Source: Aldehydirespirator sp028819505 (GTDB lineage Bacteria > Actinomycetota > Acidimicrobiia > Acidimicrobiales > Aldehydirespiratoraceae). From it: 64,000 nt of DNA. This document shows positions 16,706-24,641 of this stretch, piece after piece. The first letter of the stretch is position 1; the number at the start of each line of letters is the position of its first letter. The position numbers and the translations under genes were made by a program. The DNA lies in assembly GCA_965207755.1 (NCBI GenBank), contig OZ242297.1:1860001-1924000 (forward strand). The letters run 5' to 3'. The notes beneath the pieces are model-generated. The model ran no database searches, was not told the origin of the DNA, and worked only from the letters and a program-made list of their open reading frames with translations.

Positions 16706-17293
16706 TCAGCCGGCCTCGTCGATGAGGCCCACCGCGCCGTCGTCGCGCCGGTACACGACCGCGGAGCGCCCCGTGGCCGAGTTGATGAAGAAGAAGAAGC
16801 CGTGGCCCATCAGGTCCATCTTCAGCGCGGCCTCCTCGGGACTGAGCGGACCGAGGTGGAACCGCTTGGTCTTGACGATCTGCAGCTCGGGCTCGCCGTC
16901 GCCGTCGACCTCGCCGGGGCCCTCCGCCGCTTCGGGGATCGGCCGCACCTCGCCGTCGCTGCTGGTCCGTATCGTGTCGCCGCGGCCGCGGTGGCGGTTC
17001 TGCAGCTTGGTCCGCAGCTTGCGGATCTGGCGCTCCAGCTTGGCCTCGGCGAGGTCGACGGCGGTGAAGGCGTCGGGGGCGTTCACCTTGCAGCGCAGAC
17101 GGTGGCCGTGCCCCGTCAGGGTCACCTCGCAGGTCTGCTGGTCGACGATGCGGGGATTGCGGGCCTCGTCGAAGTGCACCTCGGCGGTGTCGAGGTCGTC
17201 CAGGTAACGGTCGAGCTGCCCGATCTTGGCCCTCACGGCCTCCTCGAGGCCTCGTGTGACGGTCGTGTGCCGGCTGCTGATCGATATCTCCAC
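16706..17293 (-). CDS. hpf: Long-form ribosome hibernation promoting factor, 195 aa
   Basis: The N-terminal ~100 residues form the S30AE/HPF domain (ISSRHTTVTRGLEEAVRAKIGQLDRYLDD and later FTAVDLAEAKLERQIRKLRTKL) that occupies the 30S decoding region. A ~35-residue linker leads to the C-terminal dimerisation domain (VKTKRFHLGPLSPEEAALKM...HGFFFFINSATGRSAVVYRRDDGAVGLI), so this is the long form that makes 100S ribosome dimers. Start GTG 17293 has GGGAGG 6 nt upstream; the TTG two codons earlier is less likely. Neighbours comF and secA match actinobacterial synteny. Confidence 0.92.
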   Translation of the reverse strand: MEISISSRHTTVTRGLEEAVRAKIGQLDRYLDDLDTAEVHFDEARNPRIVDQQTCEVTLTGHGHRLRCKVNAPDAFTAVDLAEAKLERQIRKLRTKLQNRHRGRGDTIRTSSDGEVRPIPEAAEGPGEVDGDGEPELQIVKTKRFHLGPLSPEEAALKMDLMGHGFFFFINSATGRSAVVYRRDDGAVGLIDEAG

Positions 17294-17332
17294 GTCCAAC
17301 CTCCCATGGCCTCCTGTGGCTTCGATGCGCCC

Positions 17333-17866
17333 TCATGGTAGAGGTAGCGCGGCGGGCTGCCGCGGCGCCGCGGGCGCCACCGTGGCCACCGCCGCCACCA
17401 CGCCCGCAGCGCCGCCGGACCGGAGCGCGGCGGCCGCCGCCCGAAGCGTCGAGCCGGTGGTACACACGTCGTCGACGACCAGGATCAGACCGCCCGACCG
17501 GCCGCCCCGGACCGCCATCCTGGGGCCCGCCAGGCGCCCCGACAGGGACCGGGAAGTCTGGGGCTCGTCGTCGAGCCGGCGCAGCAACCGGCGAGCCCGC
17601 AACCCCAGGCGCCGGGCGAGGGCACGGGCCAGAAGCTCGGCCGGGTCGAAGCCCCGCTCGCGGCGGCGCGTCGGGCTGCAGGGAACCCAGGTGACCAGGT
17701 CCGGAGCCGGCCCGGCGGGCGCGGCCGACGCCATCCGGTCGGCGATCACGGTGACCGCGGCGGTCTTACGTCCGTACTTGAGGGAGCGCACCAACTCGGC
17801 CGCGGCGCCCTCGTGGCACCAGCCCGCCCACAGCCCGTCCACGCCGTCGACCCGCACATCCTGCAT
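17333..17866 (-). CDS. comF: ComF-family phosphoribosyltransferase-like protein, 177 aa
   Basis: PRTase fold with the PRPP-binding motif LILVVDDVCTTGSTLRAA and the ComF marks ELVRSLKYGRKTAA and VPCSPTRRRERGFDPAELLARAL. The N-terminal zinc-ribbon present in many ComF proteins is absent, so this is a short form. ComF proteins are linked to DNA uptake or repair, but the biochemical role is unsettled. Start ATG 17866 sits 6 nt after TAGGCT on the minus strand (17878-17873), a leaderless arrangement. First gene of the comF-hpf-secA-prfB-ftsEX series. Confidence 0.85.
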   Translation of the reverse strand: MQDVRVDGVDGLWAGWCHEGAAAELVRSLKYGRKTAAVTVIADRMASAAPAGPAPDLVTWVPCSPTRRRERGFDPAELLARALARRLGLRARRLLRRLDDEPQTSRSLSGRLAGPRMAVRGGRSGGLILVVDDVCTTGSTLRAAAAALRSGGAAGVVAAVATVAPAAPRQPAALPLP

Positions 17867-17872
17867 CCGGGC

Positions 17873-17878
17873 AGCCTA
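17873..17878 (-). promoter_or_regulatory. Putative -10 TAGGCT of a leaderless comF promoter
   Basis: Minus strand: TAGGCT, 6 nt (gcccgg), ATG 17866. The adjoining 17880-17935 is strikingly AT-rich, which suits a promoter. Confidence 0.45.
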
Positions 17879-17930
17879 GCGCGGCCAGATCAAGAAATCT
17901 TGAAAAATATACAAACGTATTGAAAATAAA

Positions 17931-18095
17931 CTAGCTGTGAAGGGCTCGGAACAGCGCCGCGGTGCTGGACACATGGACGATGGGAGCGCAGCCGGCGTCC
18001 GCCGCGGCGCCCAGCACGTTGAGGGCGCCCGCGAAGTTGCTGGCCTCGATGTCGGCCTCGGAACTGAAGCCGGTCGCGCCGGTGACTAGGACCAT
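17931..18095 (-). pseudogene. Internally deleted NAD-epimerase remnant, 54 codons
   Basis: The translation starts MVLVTGATGFSS, the glycine-rich NAD-binding start of an extended SDR/epimerase. It then jumps to ADIEASNFAGALNVLGAAADAG and IVHVSSTAALFRALHS followed by a stop. In intact epimerases about 60 residues separate these two blocks and about 200 more follow, so this is an internally deleted and truncated copy. GGAGGG lies ~9 nt before the ATG, and it follows the SDR gene by 37 bp on the same strand. It may still be translated. A free small protein cannot be excluded. Confidence 0.6.
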
Positions 18096-18132
18096 CAGAG
18101 CCGATCCCTCCCCGATGAGACAGGCATGGGCC

Positions 18133-19029
18133 TCATCCGCGGCCCTCGAGCAGTGCCGTGGCGAGGGAGGCGGGGCCCGACGGCGTGCGCCTGGCCTCGA
18201 TCTCGCGGTGGCGGGCCGCGATGGCGGCGTCGAAGTCGCCGTCGGTGAACAGCCAGAACTGGTCGGCCCGGATCGCCCCGACCACCATGCCGGCCACCGC
18301 CGAAGGTCGCAGCGCCTGGGCGTAGAGATCGCCGACCGCGGCCCTGGTCTCGGAATCGGGGCCGCCGGCGACCATGTCGGAGTCCCGCGTCCCGTCGACT
18401 CCCGGGTGGTCCTGCAGTCGTTCGGGCCGGTTGCGCTCGGAGTCCAGGATGTTGGTGGAGACCAGACCGGGGCACAGGCAGGTGACGCCCACGCCGGTGC
18501 CCTCGGACAGCATCTCAGCGTGCAGGGTCTCGCTCAGGGCGACCACGCCGTGCTTGGAGACGTTGTAGGGGCCGATCCCCGCCGGGGACAGGTGGCCCAG
18601 GATCGACGCGGTGTTGACGATGTGGCCCGAGCCTCGCTCGATCATCGGGCCCAGGAAGGCCTGGCAACCGTGGATCACGCCCCAGAGGTTGACCCCCAGG
18701 CACCACTCCCACGACTTGAGGGACAGTTCCGCCATGGACCCGGTGGCGGCCACGCCGGCGTTGTTGCACAGCACGTCGGCGGGGCCGTAGGCGTCGACGC
18801 AGGCGTCGCGCAGGGCCTCGACCGACGGCCACGACGACACGTCGCAGACGACCGCCGTCGCCTCTCCCCCGCGGTCGGTGATCGACCGCACCGTCTCATT
18901 CAGGGGTGGCTCCTCGACATCGGCCACCACCACTCTCATCGATTCGGCCGCGAAACGCTCGGCCATCCCCCGGCCGATGCCGCTTCCACCCCCGGTGACC
19001 ACCGCTACCCGGCCGGCGAGATCCTTCAC
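18133..19029 (-). CDS. Short-chain dehydrogenase/reductase, 298 aa
   Basis: Classical SDR. NAD(P)-binding TGGGSGIGRGMAERF, Asp in VVVADVEEPP (suggesting NAD), structural NNAGV, and the catalytic Ser (NTASILGHLSP), Tyr and Lys (YNVSKHGVVAL). The C-terminus is longer than usual, with a variable block LDSERNRPERLQDHPG and a tail DFDAAIAARHREIEARR. It oxidises or reduces an unknown alcohol/ketone. Start GTG 19029 overlaps the stop of the upstream oxidoreductase gene (GTGA), so they are coupled. It belongs to the leftward half of the catabolic island. Confidence 0.87.
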   Translation of the reverse strand: MKDLAGRVAVVTGGGSGIGRGMAERFAAESMRVVVADVEEPPLNETVRSITDRGGEATAVVCDVSSWPSVEALRDACVDAYGPADVLCNNAGVAATGSMAELSLKSWEWCLGVNLWGVIHGCQAFLGPMIERGSGHIVNTASILGHLSPAGIGPYNVSKHGVVALSETLHAEMLSEGTGVGVTCLCPGLVSTNILDSERNRPERLQDHPGVDGTRDSDMVAGGPDSETRAAVGDLYAQALRPSAVAGMVVGAIRADQFWLFTDGDFDAAIAARHREIEARRTPSGPASLATALLEGRG

Positions 19030-19892
19030 GGGGCTAGGGCCGACAGAGCGTCGTAGTCGACGGCGGACGCGCCGGCGGAGGGGTGCAGCACCTGGATGCA
19101 CACCTGGGTGGCCCCGGCGTCGGCGTGCTCGGCCAGCCGGCGTTCGATGCCGTCGATGTCGCCCCAGGCCACCATGGCGTCCACGAAGCGGTCCGAGAGC
19201 CCGTCGATGTCGTCGTCGTCGAAGCCGAGGCTCTTCCAGCAGCTCCGGTATCCGGGAGCCCGGGTGTAGAACTTCATCACGTTGCCGCCGGTGGCGCGGG
19301 CCTGTTCGGCGTCGGAAGTGAGCATCACCTTCTGCTCCACGCAGAGTTGCGCGTCGGGTCCCATCACCGAGCGGGCGAAGGCGGTGTGCTCCGGTGTCGT
19401 GTTGTACGGGTGGGCGCCGGCGGTGCGCTCGGCGGCGAGCTCGAGCATCCGCGGGCCGAGGGCGGCCAGCACCACCGGCACCGCCTCGGGCGGCGGCACC
19501 GACGTGTAGCGGGCCGCGTCCATGGCGTCGAGGTAGGACCGCATGAACGACAGCGGCTTGTCGTAGGGGATGCCCCGGATCTTGCTCACGATCACCGGGC
19601 TGGAGACGCCGAGGCCGAGCGTGAACCGGCCGCCGGTCTGCTCCGCGACGGTGTACGCCCCCTGCTTCATCACCCCCGGGTGCCGGTTGTAGACGTTGGC
19701 GATACCGCTGGCCAGGCCGAGAGTCGAAGTGACCGCGCCCCAGTGCGCGGTCAGCGCGAACGGGTCGCGCCCGAGGGTCTCCGCCACCCAGAGCCGCGAG
19801 TAACCGAACTCCTCGACCCTCCTCGCGAAGTCGGCCACTTCGGCCGCGTGGAGTGCGTCAGGCATGATCCAGCACGCCCGTTCAACCGCCAT
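19026..19892 (-). CDS. LLM-class F420-type oxidoreductase, 288 aa
   Basis: Luciferase-like TIM-barrel oxidoreductase of the actinobacterial F420 type: FARRVEEFGYSRLWVAETLGRDPF, ASGIANVYNRHPGVMKQGAYTVAEQTGGRFTLGLGVSS, PVVLAALGPRMLELAAERT. The cofactor is probably F420, since the window holds cofD and cofE; the substrate is unknown. Start ATG 19892 is preceded by AAGGGAG. Its stop overlaps the SDR start. It follows the ferredoxin gene by 126 bp in the same direction. Confidence 0.85.
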   Translation of the reverse strand: MAVERACWIMPDALHAAEVADFARRVEEFGYSRLWVAETLGRDPFALTAHWGAVTSTLGLASGIANVYNRHPGVMKQGAYTVAEQTGGRFTLGLGVSSPVIVSKIRGIPYDKPLSFMRSYLDAMDAARYTSVPPPEAVPVVLAALGPRMLELAAERTAGAHPYNTTPEHTAFARSVMGPDAQLCVEQKVMLTSDAEQARATGGNVMKFYTRAPGYRSCWKSLGFDDDDIDGLSDRFVDAMVAWGDIDGIERRLAEHADAGATQVCIQVLHPSAGASAVDYDALSALAP

Positions 19893-20018
19893 CTGCGCTC
19901 CCTTCAGCCGGCTAGCGGCCCCAACGTATCGGAGACCGCGGAAGGCGTCACCGCCCGCAGCCCGGCCGGGCTGGCGCGTCCCGCCCTCGGGACCGTCGTC
20001 TTTCGCTCTGCGGGTGTC

Positions 20019-20348
20019 TCAGGCCGGCGGGGACTGCGGCCAGGCATCGACGACCGGGTGGTCGGCCTCGACCGCCTCGACTCGGGCTGCGCCGCCGGGT
20101 GCATCGAGCCCGGCGATCCGGAAGAAGTCGGCGTTGATCTCTGTGAATTCGCGGTGCTCAGCGGGGAGGAACGTCTCGGGGTAGATGGCCTCGACGGGGC
20201 AGACCGGCTCGCAGGCGCCGCAGTCGATGCATTCGTCGGGGTGGATGTAGAGCATCCGGCCACCGGTGTAGATGCAGTCCACCGGGCACTCCGCCACGCA
20301 GGCGGCGTCCTTTGTGTCGATGCAGGCCGGACCGATGACGTAGGTCAA
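20019..20348 (-). CDS. fdxA: 7Fe ferredoxin (FdxA type), ~109 aa
   Basis: Cysteine spacing fits a 3Fe-4S cluster (CIDTKDAACVAECPVDC) and a 4Fe-4S cluster (CIDCGACEPVCP), followed by a long acidic tail as in actinobacterial FdxA. The protein carries electrons, plausibly for an oxidoreductase of the same gene cluster. The start is uncertain: TTG 20348 gives the family-typical MTYVIG, while GTG 20354 adds two residues. No ATG is available. It lies 34 bp downstream of the GMC small-subunit gene, consistent with one operon. Confidence 0.88.
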   Translation of the reverse strand: MTYVIGPACIDTKDAACVAECPVDCIYTGGRMLYIHPDECIDCGACEPVCPVEAIYPETFLPAEHREFTEINADFFRIAGLDAPGGAARVEAVEADHPVVDAWPQSPPA

Positions 20349-20388
20349 GAGCACCCCCGATCGCTGCAGGCGGGACCGGGGACGCTGG

Positions 20389-20838
20389 TCACGGGGACTC
20401 CCGGTAGCCGGGGTGCCGGTCGTATACCCGCTCCAGCATGTCGAGGTAGTCGGGTTCGGCCGCCGCCGACAGCGGGCTGGGCTGCTGGCCGGGGTAGCCG
20501 ACCAGCCGGCGCACCTCGGCGCTGAGGTAGTAGGCGCCCACCACCGTCGTGGTCAGGACGGCGAAGTCGTCGGGGCGCTGCGCCTCCAGCCCTCGCACGA
20601 AGGCGTCGAGATCGTCGGCGGGCGCCTCGTCGAGCAGAGCCAGCAGCGGCCCGGCCAACGCAGGAGCTGCGTCGAGGCACCGGTCCAGCAGCCCGTCCGC
20701 CACGCCGACCGCCGACGCTGCCGGCATGCCCAGCCCTTCGGCCACGAGGACATCGGCCAGCCGTGCCAGCGTCAGGCGCTGCTCCGGCGTGGGCCCGGAG
20801 CCGCTCACGCCGGCACCGCCTGTGCCAGAGCCGCTCAT
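20389..20838 (-). CDS. Small subunit-like partner of the GMC oxidoreductase, 149 aa
   Basis: Alpha-helical protein (RLTLARLADVLVAEGLGMPAAS, LLDRCLDAAPALAGPLLALLDEAP, LTTTVVGAYYLSAEVRRLVGYPGQQ) resembling gluconate 2-dehydrogenase subunit 3 and similar small subunits encoded next to GMC-type flavoproteins. The start ATG 20838 overlaps the GMC stop (ATGA), which supports a 1:1 partner. There is no Tat or Sec signal, so the complex should be cytoplasmic. The first ~15 residues are a Gly/Ser-rich lead. Function follows from position and weak similarity. Confidence 0.65.
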   Translation of the reverse strand: MSGSGTGGAGVSGSGPTPEQRLTLARLADVLVAEGLGMPAASAVGVADGLLDRCLDAAPALAGPLLALLDEAPADDLDAFVRGLEAQRPDDFAVLTTTVVGAYYLSAEVRRLVGYPGQQPSPLSAAAEPDYLDMLERVYDRHPGYRESP

Positions 20839-22472
20839 GCCGGCACCTGCTGTGAGGCCCGCGCCTCGATCATGTGGTCGACGACACGCAACGCGTTGGC
20901 CATGATCGTGGCCGTCGGGTTGGCCGACCCGCCGGTCACGAACACACCGCCGTCGATCACGTAGAGGTTGGCCACGTCGTGGGCGCGGCACCAACGGTCC
21001 ACCACCGAGCCTCGACGATCGTCGCCCATCCGGGTGGTGCCCAGGACGTGGCCGATACCGGTGGGCCAGATGTCACGCCCATAGGTGGACACCGCTCCCG
21101 CGGCCTCCGCTGCCTCTGCGGCGCGAGCCACGTTGAAGTCGAGCATCCTCCGGGTGTTCTCCGACACCCGGTACTCGATGCGAGCCGCCGGCAGACCCGA
21201 GGAGTCGCACACCGCAGGGTCGAGCACGACCCGGTTGGCGTCCTCGGGCAGGTCCTCCGCTTGGATGCCCCAGGTGAAGGCGCGTCCGAACACCTCGGCG
21301 GCCGCCCGGTGGAAGGACGGACCCCACACCGCATCGAAGCCCTCCTCGCGGTGCGCCTCCTGATATTCCGCTGCGGCGAACATCGGCCCGCCGTGGGGCA
21401 TGACCATCCACTTCGTGCCCCGGACGAAGTCGCGGTCCGGATGGGTCTCGGCGAACTCCAACGAGTAGATGCTCTGACCCCAGGGACCCTGCCAGCTGTC
21501 GAGGAAATCCTCGCAGACGGCCGTGACCGTCCGGTAGGGATGTTGCATGAGCCGTCGCCCCACCAGTCCCGAGGAGTTGGCCAAGCCGTCCGGGAACCGC
21601 GGCGACGCCGACAGCAGCAGCAGACGGGCGGTTCCCACGGCGTTGGCTGCCAGGATCACCACCTGCGCCGGCTGCAGGCGCTCGACCCCGTCGCGGTCCA
21701 GGTACACGGCGCCGCGCGCCCGGCCTCGCTCATCGATGGGGATCTGCGCCACGCGGGCTCCGGTCACCAGGCGGGCACCCGCGGCCAGCGCCGAGGGCCA
21801 GTGCGTTAGCGATGGAGTGGCCTTGGCGTTCTCGGGGCAGCCCATCATGCACGTGCCGCGCCGTTGGCAAGCCTGAAGCGAACGGTGACGCCGCGAGGCG
21901 ATGGCATTGGAGCCCGGCCACCAGTGCCATCCGAGGCGGTCCATGCCCCGCGCGGCGGCCATCCCGATCCGGCCGATTGGAATCGGCGGGTTGGGATAGG
22001 GCTCCAACTCGGGCAGGGCCGGGTCGCCGCCCAGACCCGACACCGACATTTCCCGGGCCACCTGTGCGTACGGCTCGGCCAGATCCGACCAGCCGATCGG
22101 CCAATCGTCGGCCACGCCGTCGAGGGTTCGCGCCCTGAAGTCCGACGCCAGCAGCGGCTGCCACATGGCCGCCCACTGCACCAGTCCCCCGCCGACGCCG
22201 TTGTACATGACCGGCCGCACGTCTGCCTCGCCCGTGAGCGGGTAGTCCGCCGGCCCCCGTCGGGTGTTGGGGTCGGGGCTCCGCTTCTCTATCCACGCCA
22301 GTTCGGCCTCGGGTGAGCCGCTCATGTAGTCCGCCGGGCCGGTCCAGTCGCCCTGTTCCAGACAGACCACCTCGAAGCCGGCTGCGGCCAGACGAGCGGC
22401 GGCTACGGCACCGGAGGCGCCTGAGCCCACGATCACGACATCGGCTGCGACGCCCGGCTGCGGTCGCCGCAT
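20835..22472 (-). CDS. GMC-family FAD oxidoreductase, 545 aa
   Basis: FAD-binding N-terminus VVIVGSGASGAVAAARLA with VCLEQGD, the GMC block YNGVGGGLVQWAAMWQPL, VVILAANAVGTARLLLLSA, and the C-terminal GMC domain with IGHVLGTTRMGDD, NLYVIDGGVFVTGGSANPTATIMANAL. A cysteine-rich stretch ACQRRGTCMMGCPENAK is typical of the gluconate-dehydrogenase/cholesterol-oxidase-like branch. It probably oxidises an alcohol group, passing electrons to the adjacent ferredoxin or a quinone (inference). First gene of the leftward operon, divergent from the XRE-cupin regulator. Upstream GAGGG is a weak ribosome-binding site. Confidence 0.88.
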   Translation of the reverse strand: MRRPQPGVAADVVIVGSGASGAVAAARLAAAGFEVVCLEQGDWTGPADYMSGSPEAELAWIEKRSPDPNTRRGPADYPLTGEADVRPVMYNGVGGGLVQWAAMWQPLLASDFRARTLDGVADDWPIGWSDLAEPYAQVAREMSVSGLGGDPALPELEPYPNPPIPIGRIGMAAARGMDRLGWHWWPGSNAIASRRHRSLQACQRRGTCMMGCPENAKATPSLTHWPSALAAGARLVTGARVAQIPIDERGRARGAVYLDRDGVERLQPAQVVILAANAVGTARLLLLSASPRFPDGLANSSGLVGRRLMQHPYRTVTAVCEDFLDSWQGPWGQSIYSLEFAETHPDRDFVRGTKWMVMPHGGPMFAAAEYQEAHREEGFDAVWGPSFHRAAAEVFGRAFTWGIQAEDLPEDANRVVLDPAVCDSSGLPAARIEYRVSENTRRMLDFNVARAAEAAEAAGAVSTYGRDIWPTGIGHVLGTTRMGDDRRGSVVDRWCRAHDVANLYVIDGGVFVTGGSANPTATIMANALRVVDHMIEARASQQVPA

Positions 22473-22553
22473 CAGCCCTCGGTCCGCGTCATCACTTCGG
22501 CAGGTTCGCGTGGCCGCCCTGCGCGGCTGTCCTCACCACGCCGCATCGCCGCC

Positions 22554-22582
22554 TTGAGAGCCTCAGCATATTGAAGTACTAT
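22554..22582 (+). promoter_or_regulatory. Putative promoter of the XRE-cupin operon
   Basis: -35 TTGAGA (22554-22559), 17-bp spacer, -10 TACTAT (22577-22582). An overlapping TATACT (22580-22585) is another candidate -10. The short dyad ACTA-N5-TAGT spans 22578-22590 and could be an operator. The 167-bp intergenic region 22473-22639 must also hold the leftward GMC promoter. Confidence 0.55.
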
Positions 22583-22639
22583 ACTGTAGTGAAGGCAGAT
22601 GGTACTTTGGCGGTCGTTACATTGGCGAGGGTGACTGAC

Positions 22640-23275
22640 ATGTACTCAACCGCGCACAACGTCGCCTCGAACTGGCACGCGCCCGCCTCTGAGGCAGGGC
22701 GCCGCAGCGCCGAGCGGCCTCCCCTCACCGTGCACACGGTCGGTAGGGAGATCAAGCGGCTGCGAAAGCTCCGGGAACTGACGCTGGAACAGCTGGCCGC
22801 GGACTCGGGGGTCAGCGCCGGACTGCTCTCGCAGGTGGAGCGTGGGCAGGGCAACCCCTCGTTCAACACCCTGGTGCAGGTGGCCCACGCGCTGGGGATC
22901 CCGGTGGCGCGGCTCGTGGCCGGCGAGCAGATGTCATCGCCGGTGGTCCGGCGCGAGGAGCGTCGCCGGCTCAGTCTCGGCGACGGCAAGCTCGTCCTGG
23001 CCGAGATGCTCACCCCGAGGCTCGACGGCGCCCTCGAGGCGATCCGGATCGTCACAGAGCCCGGGTACTCCAGCAAAGACACGCCGTTCGTGCACGACGG
23101 CGAGGAGTTCGGCATCGTCTTGGAGGGAACCCACGCCGTCAATGTCGGCGGCACCCACTACGTGCTGCGGGCCGGCGACTCGATCTCCTACAGCTCCACG
23201 ATCCCGCACTGGTACGAGAACCCCGGCGACGTCACCTCGGTGTCACTGTGGGTGGTGACCCCGCCGAGCTTCTAG
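22640..23275 (+). CDS. XRE-family regulator with cupin sensor domain, 211 aa
   Basis: An N-terminal helix-turn-helix (GREIKRLRKLRELTLEQLA, then SGVSAGLLSQVERGQGNPSF) is followed by a C-terminal cupin (EPGYSSKDTPFVHDGEEFGIVLEG and YVLRAGDSISYSSTIPHWYENPG). This architecture usually senses a small molecule and regulates the adjacent catabolic operon. ATG 22640 with GGCGAGG 9 nt upstream is preferred, though the frame is open farther up. It lies between the divergent GMC operon and the FAD/CoA-transferase operon, 4 bp ahead of the latter, so it likely controls both directions and itself. Confidence 0.88.
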   Translation: MYSTAHNVASNWHAPASEAGRRSAERPPLTVHTVGREIKRLRKLRELTLEQLAADSGVSAGLLSQVERGQGNPSFNTLVQVAHALGIPVARLVAGEQMSSPVVRREERRRLSLGDGKLVLAEMLTPRLDGALEAIRIVTEPGYSSKDTPFVHDGEEFGIVLEGTHAVNVGGTHYVLRAGDSISYSSTIPHWYENPGDVTSVSLWVVTPPSF

Positions 23276-23279
23276 GGCG

Positions 23280-24641
23280 ATGGACTGCGCCGTCACCCGA
23301 CCGGCCGCCGATGCGCCCGTGGCGGCCCGCAGCGACGTGGTCGTCGTGGGTGGCGGCCCGGCCGGACTGGCCGCGGCGGTCTCGGCCGCCCGCGGTGGGG
23401 CGAGTGTCACCCTCCTGGAACGCTACGCCCACCTGGGCGGCCTGGCCGCAGGCGGAATGGTCCTCGTGCTCGACGACTTCGCCGACGGACCCGACGAGAT
23501 CACCGTGCGCGGCCTCGCCCAAGAGATGGTGGATCGCCTGCATGTTCTCGGACTTGCGGTGTACCCGCCGCCCGGCGACCGCATCCTCAGCACCGAGATG
23601 TGGCGGCGATGGTCCCGCTGGGGTCTGTTCGACCTCTACGCCAAGGGACCGGAGAAGTCCATCGTCTACGCAGTGGCCTTCGATCCCGACGGCTGGAAGC
23701 GGGTCTCCAACGACCTCGTGGAAGAGGCGGGGGTCGACGTCCGGCTCCACTCCTGGTACTCGGCGCCCATCATGTCCGGCGACACTGTCGGCGGCGTGAT
23801 CTGCGAGACCAAGACCGGCCCTCAGGCCGTGCTCGGCGACGTGGTGATCGATGCCAGCGGCGACGCCGACGTGGCCGCTGGAGCGGGCGCGCCCCACGTG
23901 GAGGGCTCGTACATGGTGACCACGGTCTTCCGCCTCGGAAACGTCGACACCGACACCGCGGAGCGGTTCGAGCACGCCCAGCCCGCCGAATGCCACGCGG
24001 TGAACCGCGTGGCGCGGCGCATCCTCGGCGGCTCCTGGGCCATGTGGTGGCTGAAGACGCCGCTGCGGGGGGTGGTGTGGTGCAACTGCCCGCACATGAA
24101 CGGCTACGACGGGCTGAGCGTGGAGGACCTCACGGCCGCCGACCGGGAGGGGCGCAAGAAGATCGCCGACCTCGTCGAATACGTGCGGGAGCACTATCCG
24201 GGGTTCGAGAACGCCGTCGTGATCGATGTGGCCCCCCAGATCGGAGTGCGCCAGTCGCGCCTGATCGAGGGCGAGTACGTGGTGACCAAGGACGACGTGG
24301 TCAACCGGGTCCACTTCGCCGACAGCGTGGCCCGGGGCCGGGGCTACTACACCCCCTACCGGTCGATGCTCCCCCAGCGCGTGGAGCAGCTGCTGGTGGC
24401 CGGCCGGCACTACTCGGTGACTCCCGAGGCCCAGAAGCTGTCCAGGGAGATCCCGCCGTGCATGTCGATGGGCGAGGCCGCTGGAACGGCCGCCGTCGAG
24501 GCGTTGGACTGCGGCATCACCGTTCGCAAGGTGGACGTTGCGGCCGTGCAGCGGCGCTTGCGTCGCCAGGGCGCCGACCCGGGCGACATCCCGTCGCCGC
24601 GGGCGCGTCGGGCCCGCAGCACCCCGGAGGCGAACTCGTGA
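23280..24641 (+). CDS. FAD-dependent oxidoreductase (FAD_oxidored type), 453 aa
   Basis: N-terminal dinucleotide-binding VVVVGGGPAGLAAAVSAARGG with VTLLERYAHLGGLAAGG, a second FAD contact DVVIDASGDADVAAGAG, and the C-terminal FAD motif QLLVAGRHYSVT...MSMGEAAGTAAV. This matches the FAD-dependent oxidoreductase group (PF12831-like) often found in catabolic clusters; the reaction is unknown. Four bp separate it from the regulator, and its stop overlaps the CoA-transferase start (GTGA), so it is firmly in that operon. Confidence 0.82.
   Translation: MDCAVTRPAADAPVAARSDVVVVGGGPAGLAAAVSAARGGASVTLLERYAHLGGLAAGGMVLVLDDFADGPDEITVRGLAQEMVDRLHVLGLAVYPPPGDRILSTEMWRRWSRWGLFDLYAKGPEKSIVYAVAFDPDGWKRVSNDLVEEAGVDVRLHSWYSAPIMSGDTVGGVICETKTGPQAVLGDVVIDASGDADVAAGAGAPHVEGSYMVTTVFRLGNVDTDTAERFEHAQPAECHAVNRVARRILGGSWAMWWLKTPLRGVVWCNCPHMNGYDGLSVEDLTAADREGRKKIADLVEYVREHYPGFENAVVIDVAPQIGVRQSRLIEGEYVVTKDDVVNRVHFADSVARGRGYYTPYRSMLPQRVEQLLVAGRHYSVTPEAQKLSREIPPCMSMGEAAGTAAVEALDCGITVRKVDVAAVQRRLRRQGADPGDIPSPRARRARSTPEANS

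Noticed and set aside
13957..16725. 922-aa plus-strand ORF opposite secA
   Set aside because: Antisense shadow caused by high GC; secA is unambiguous and the ORF has no recognisable domain.
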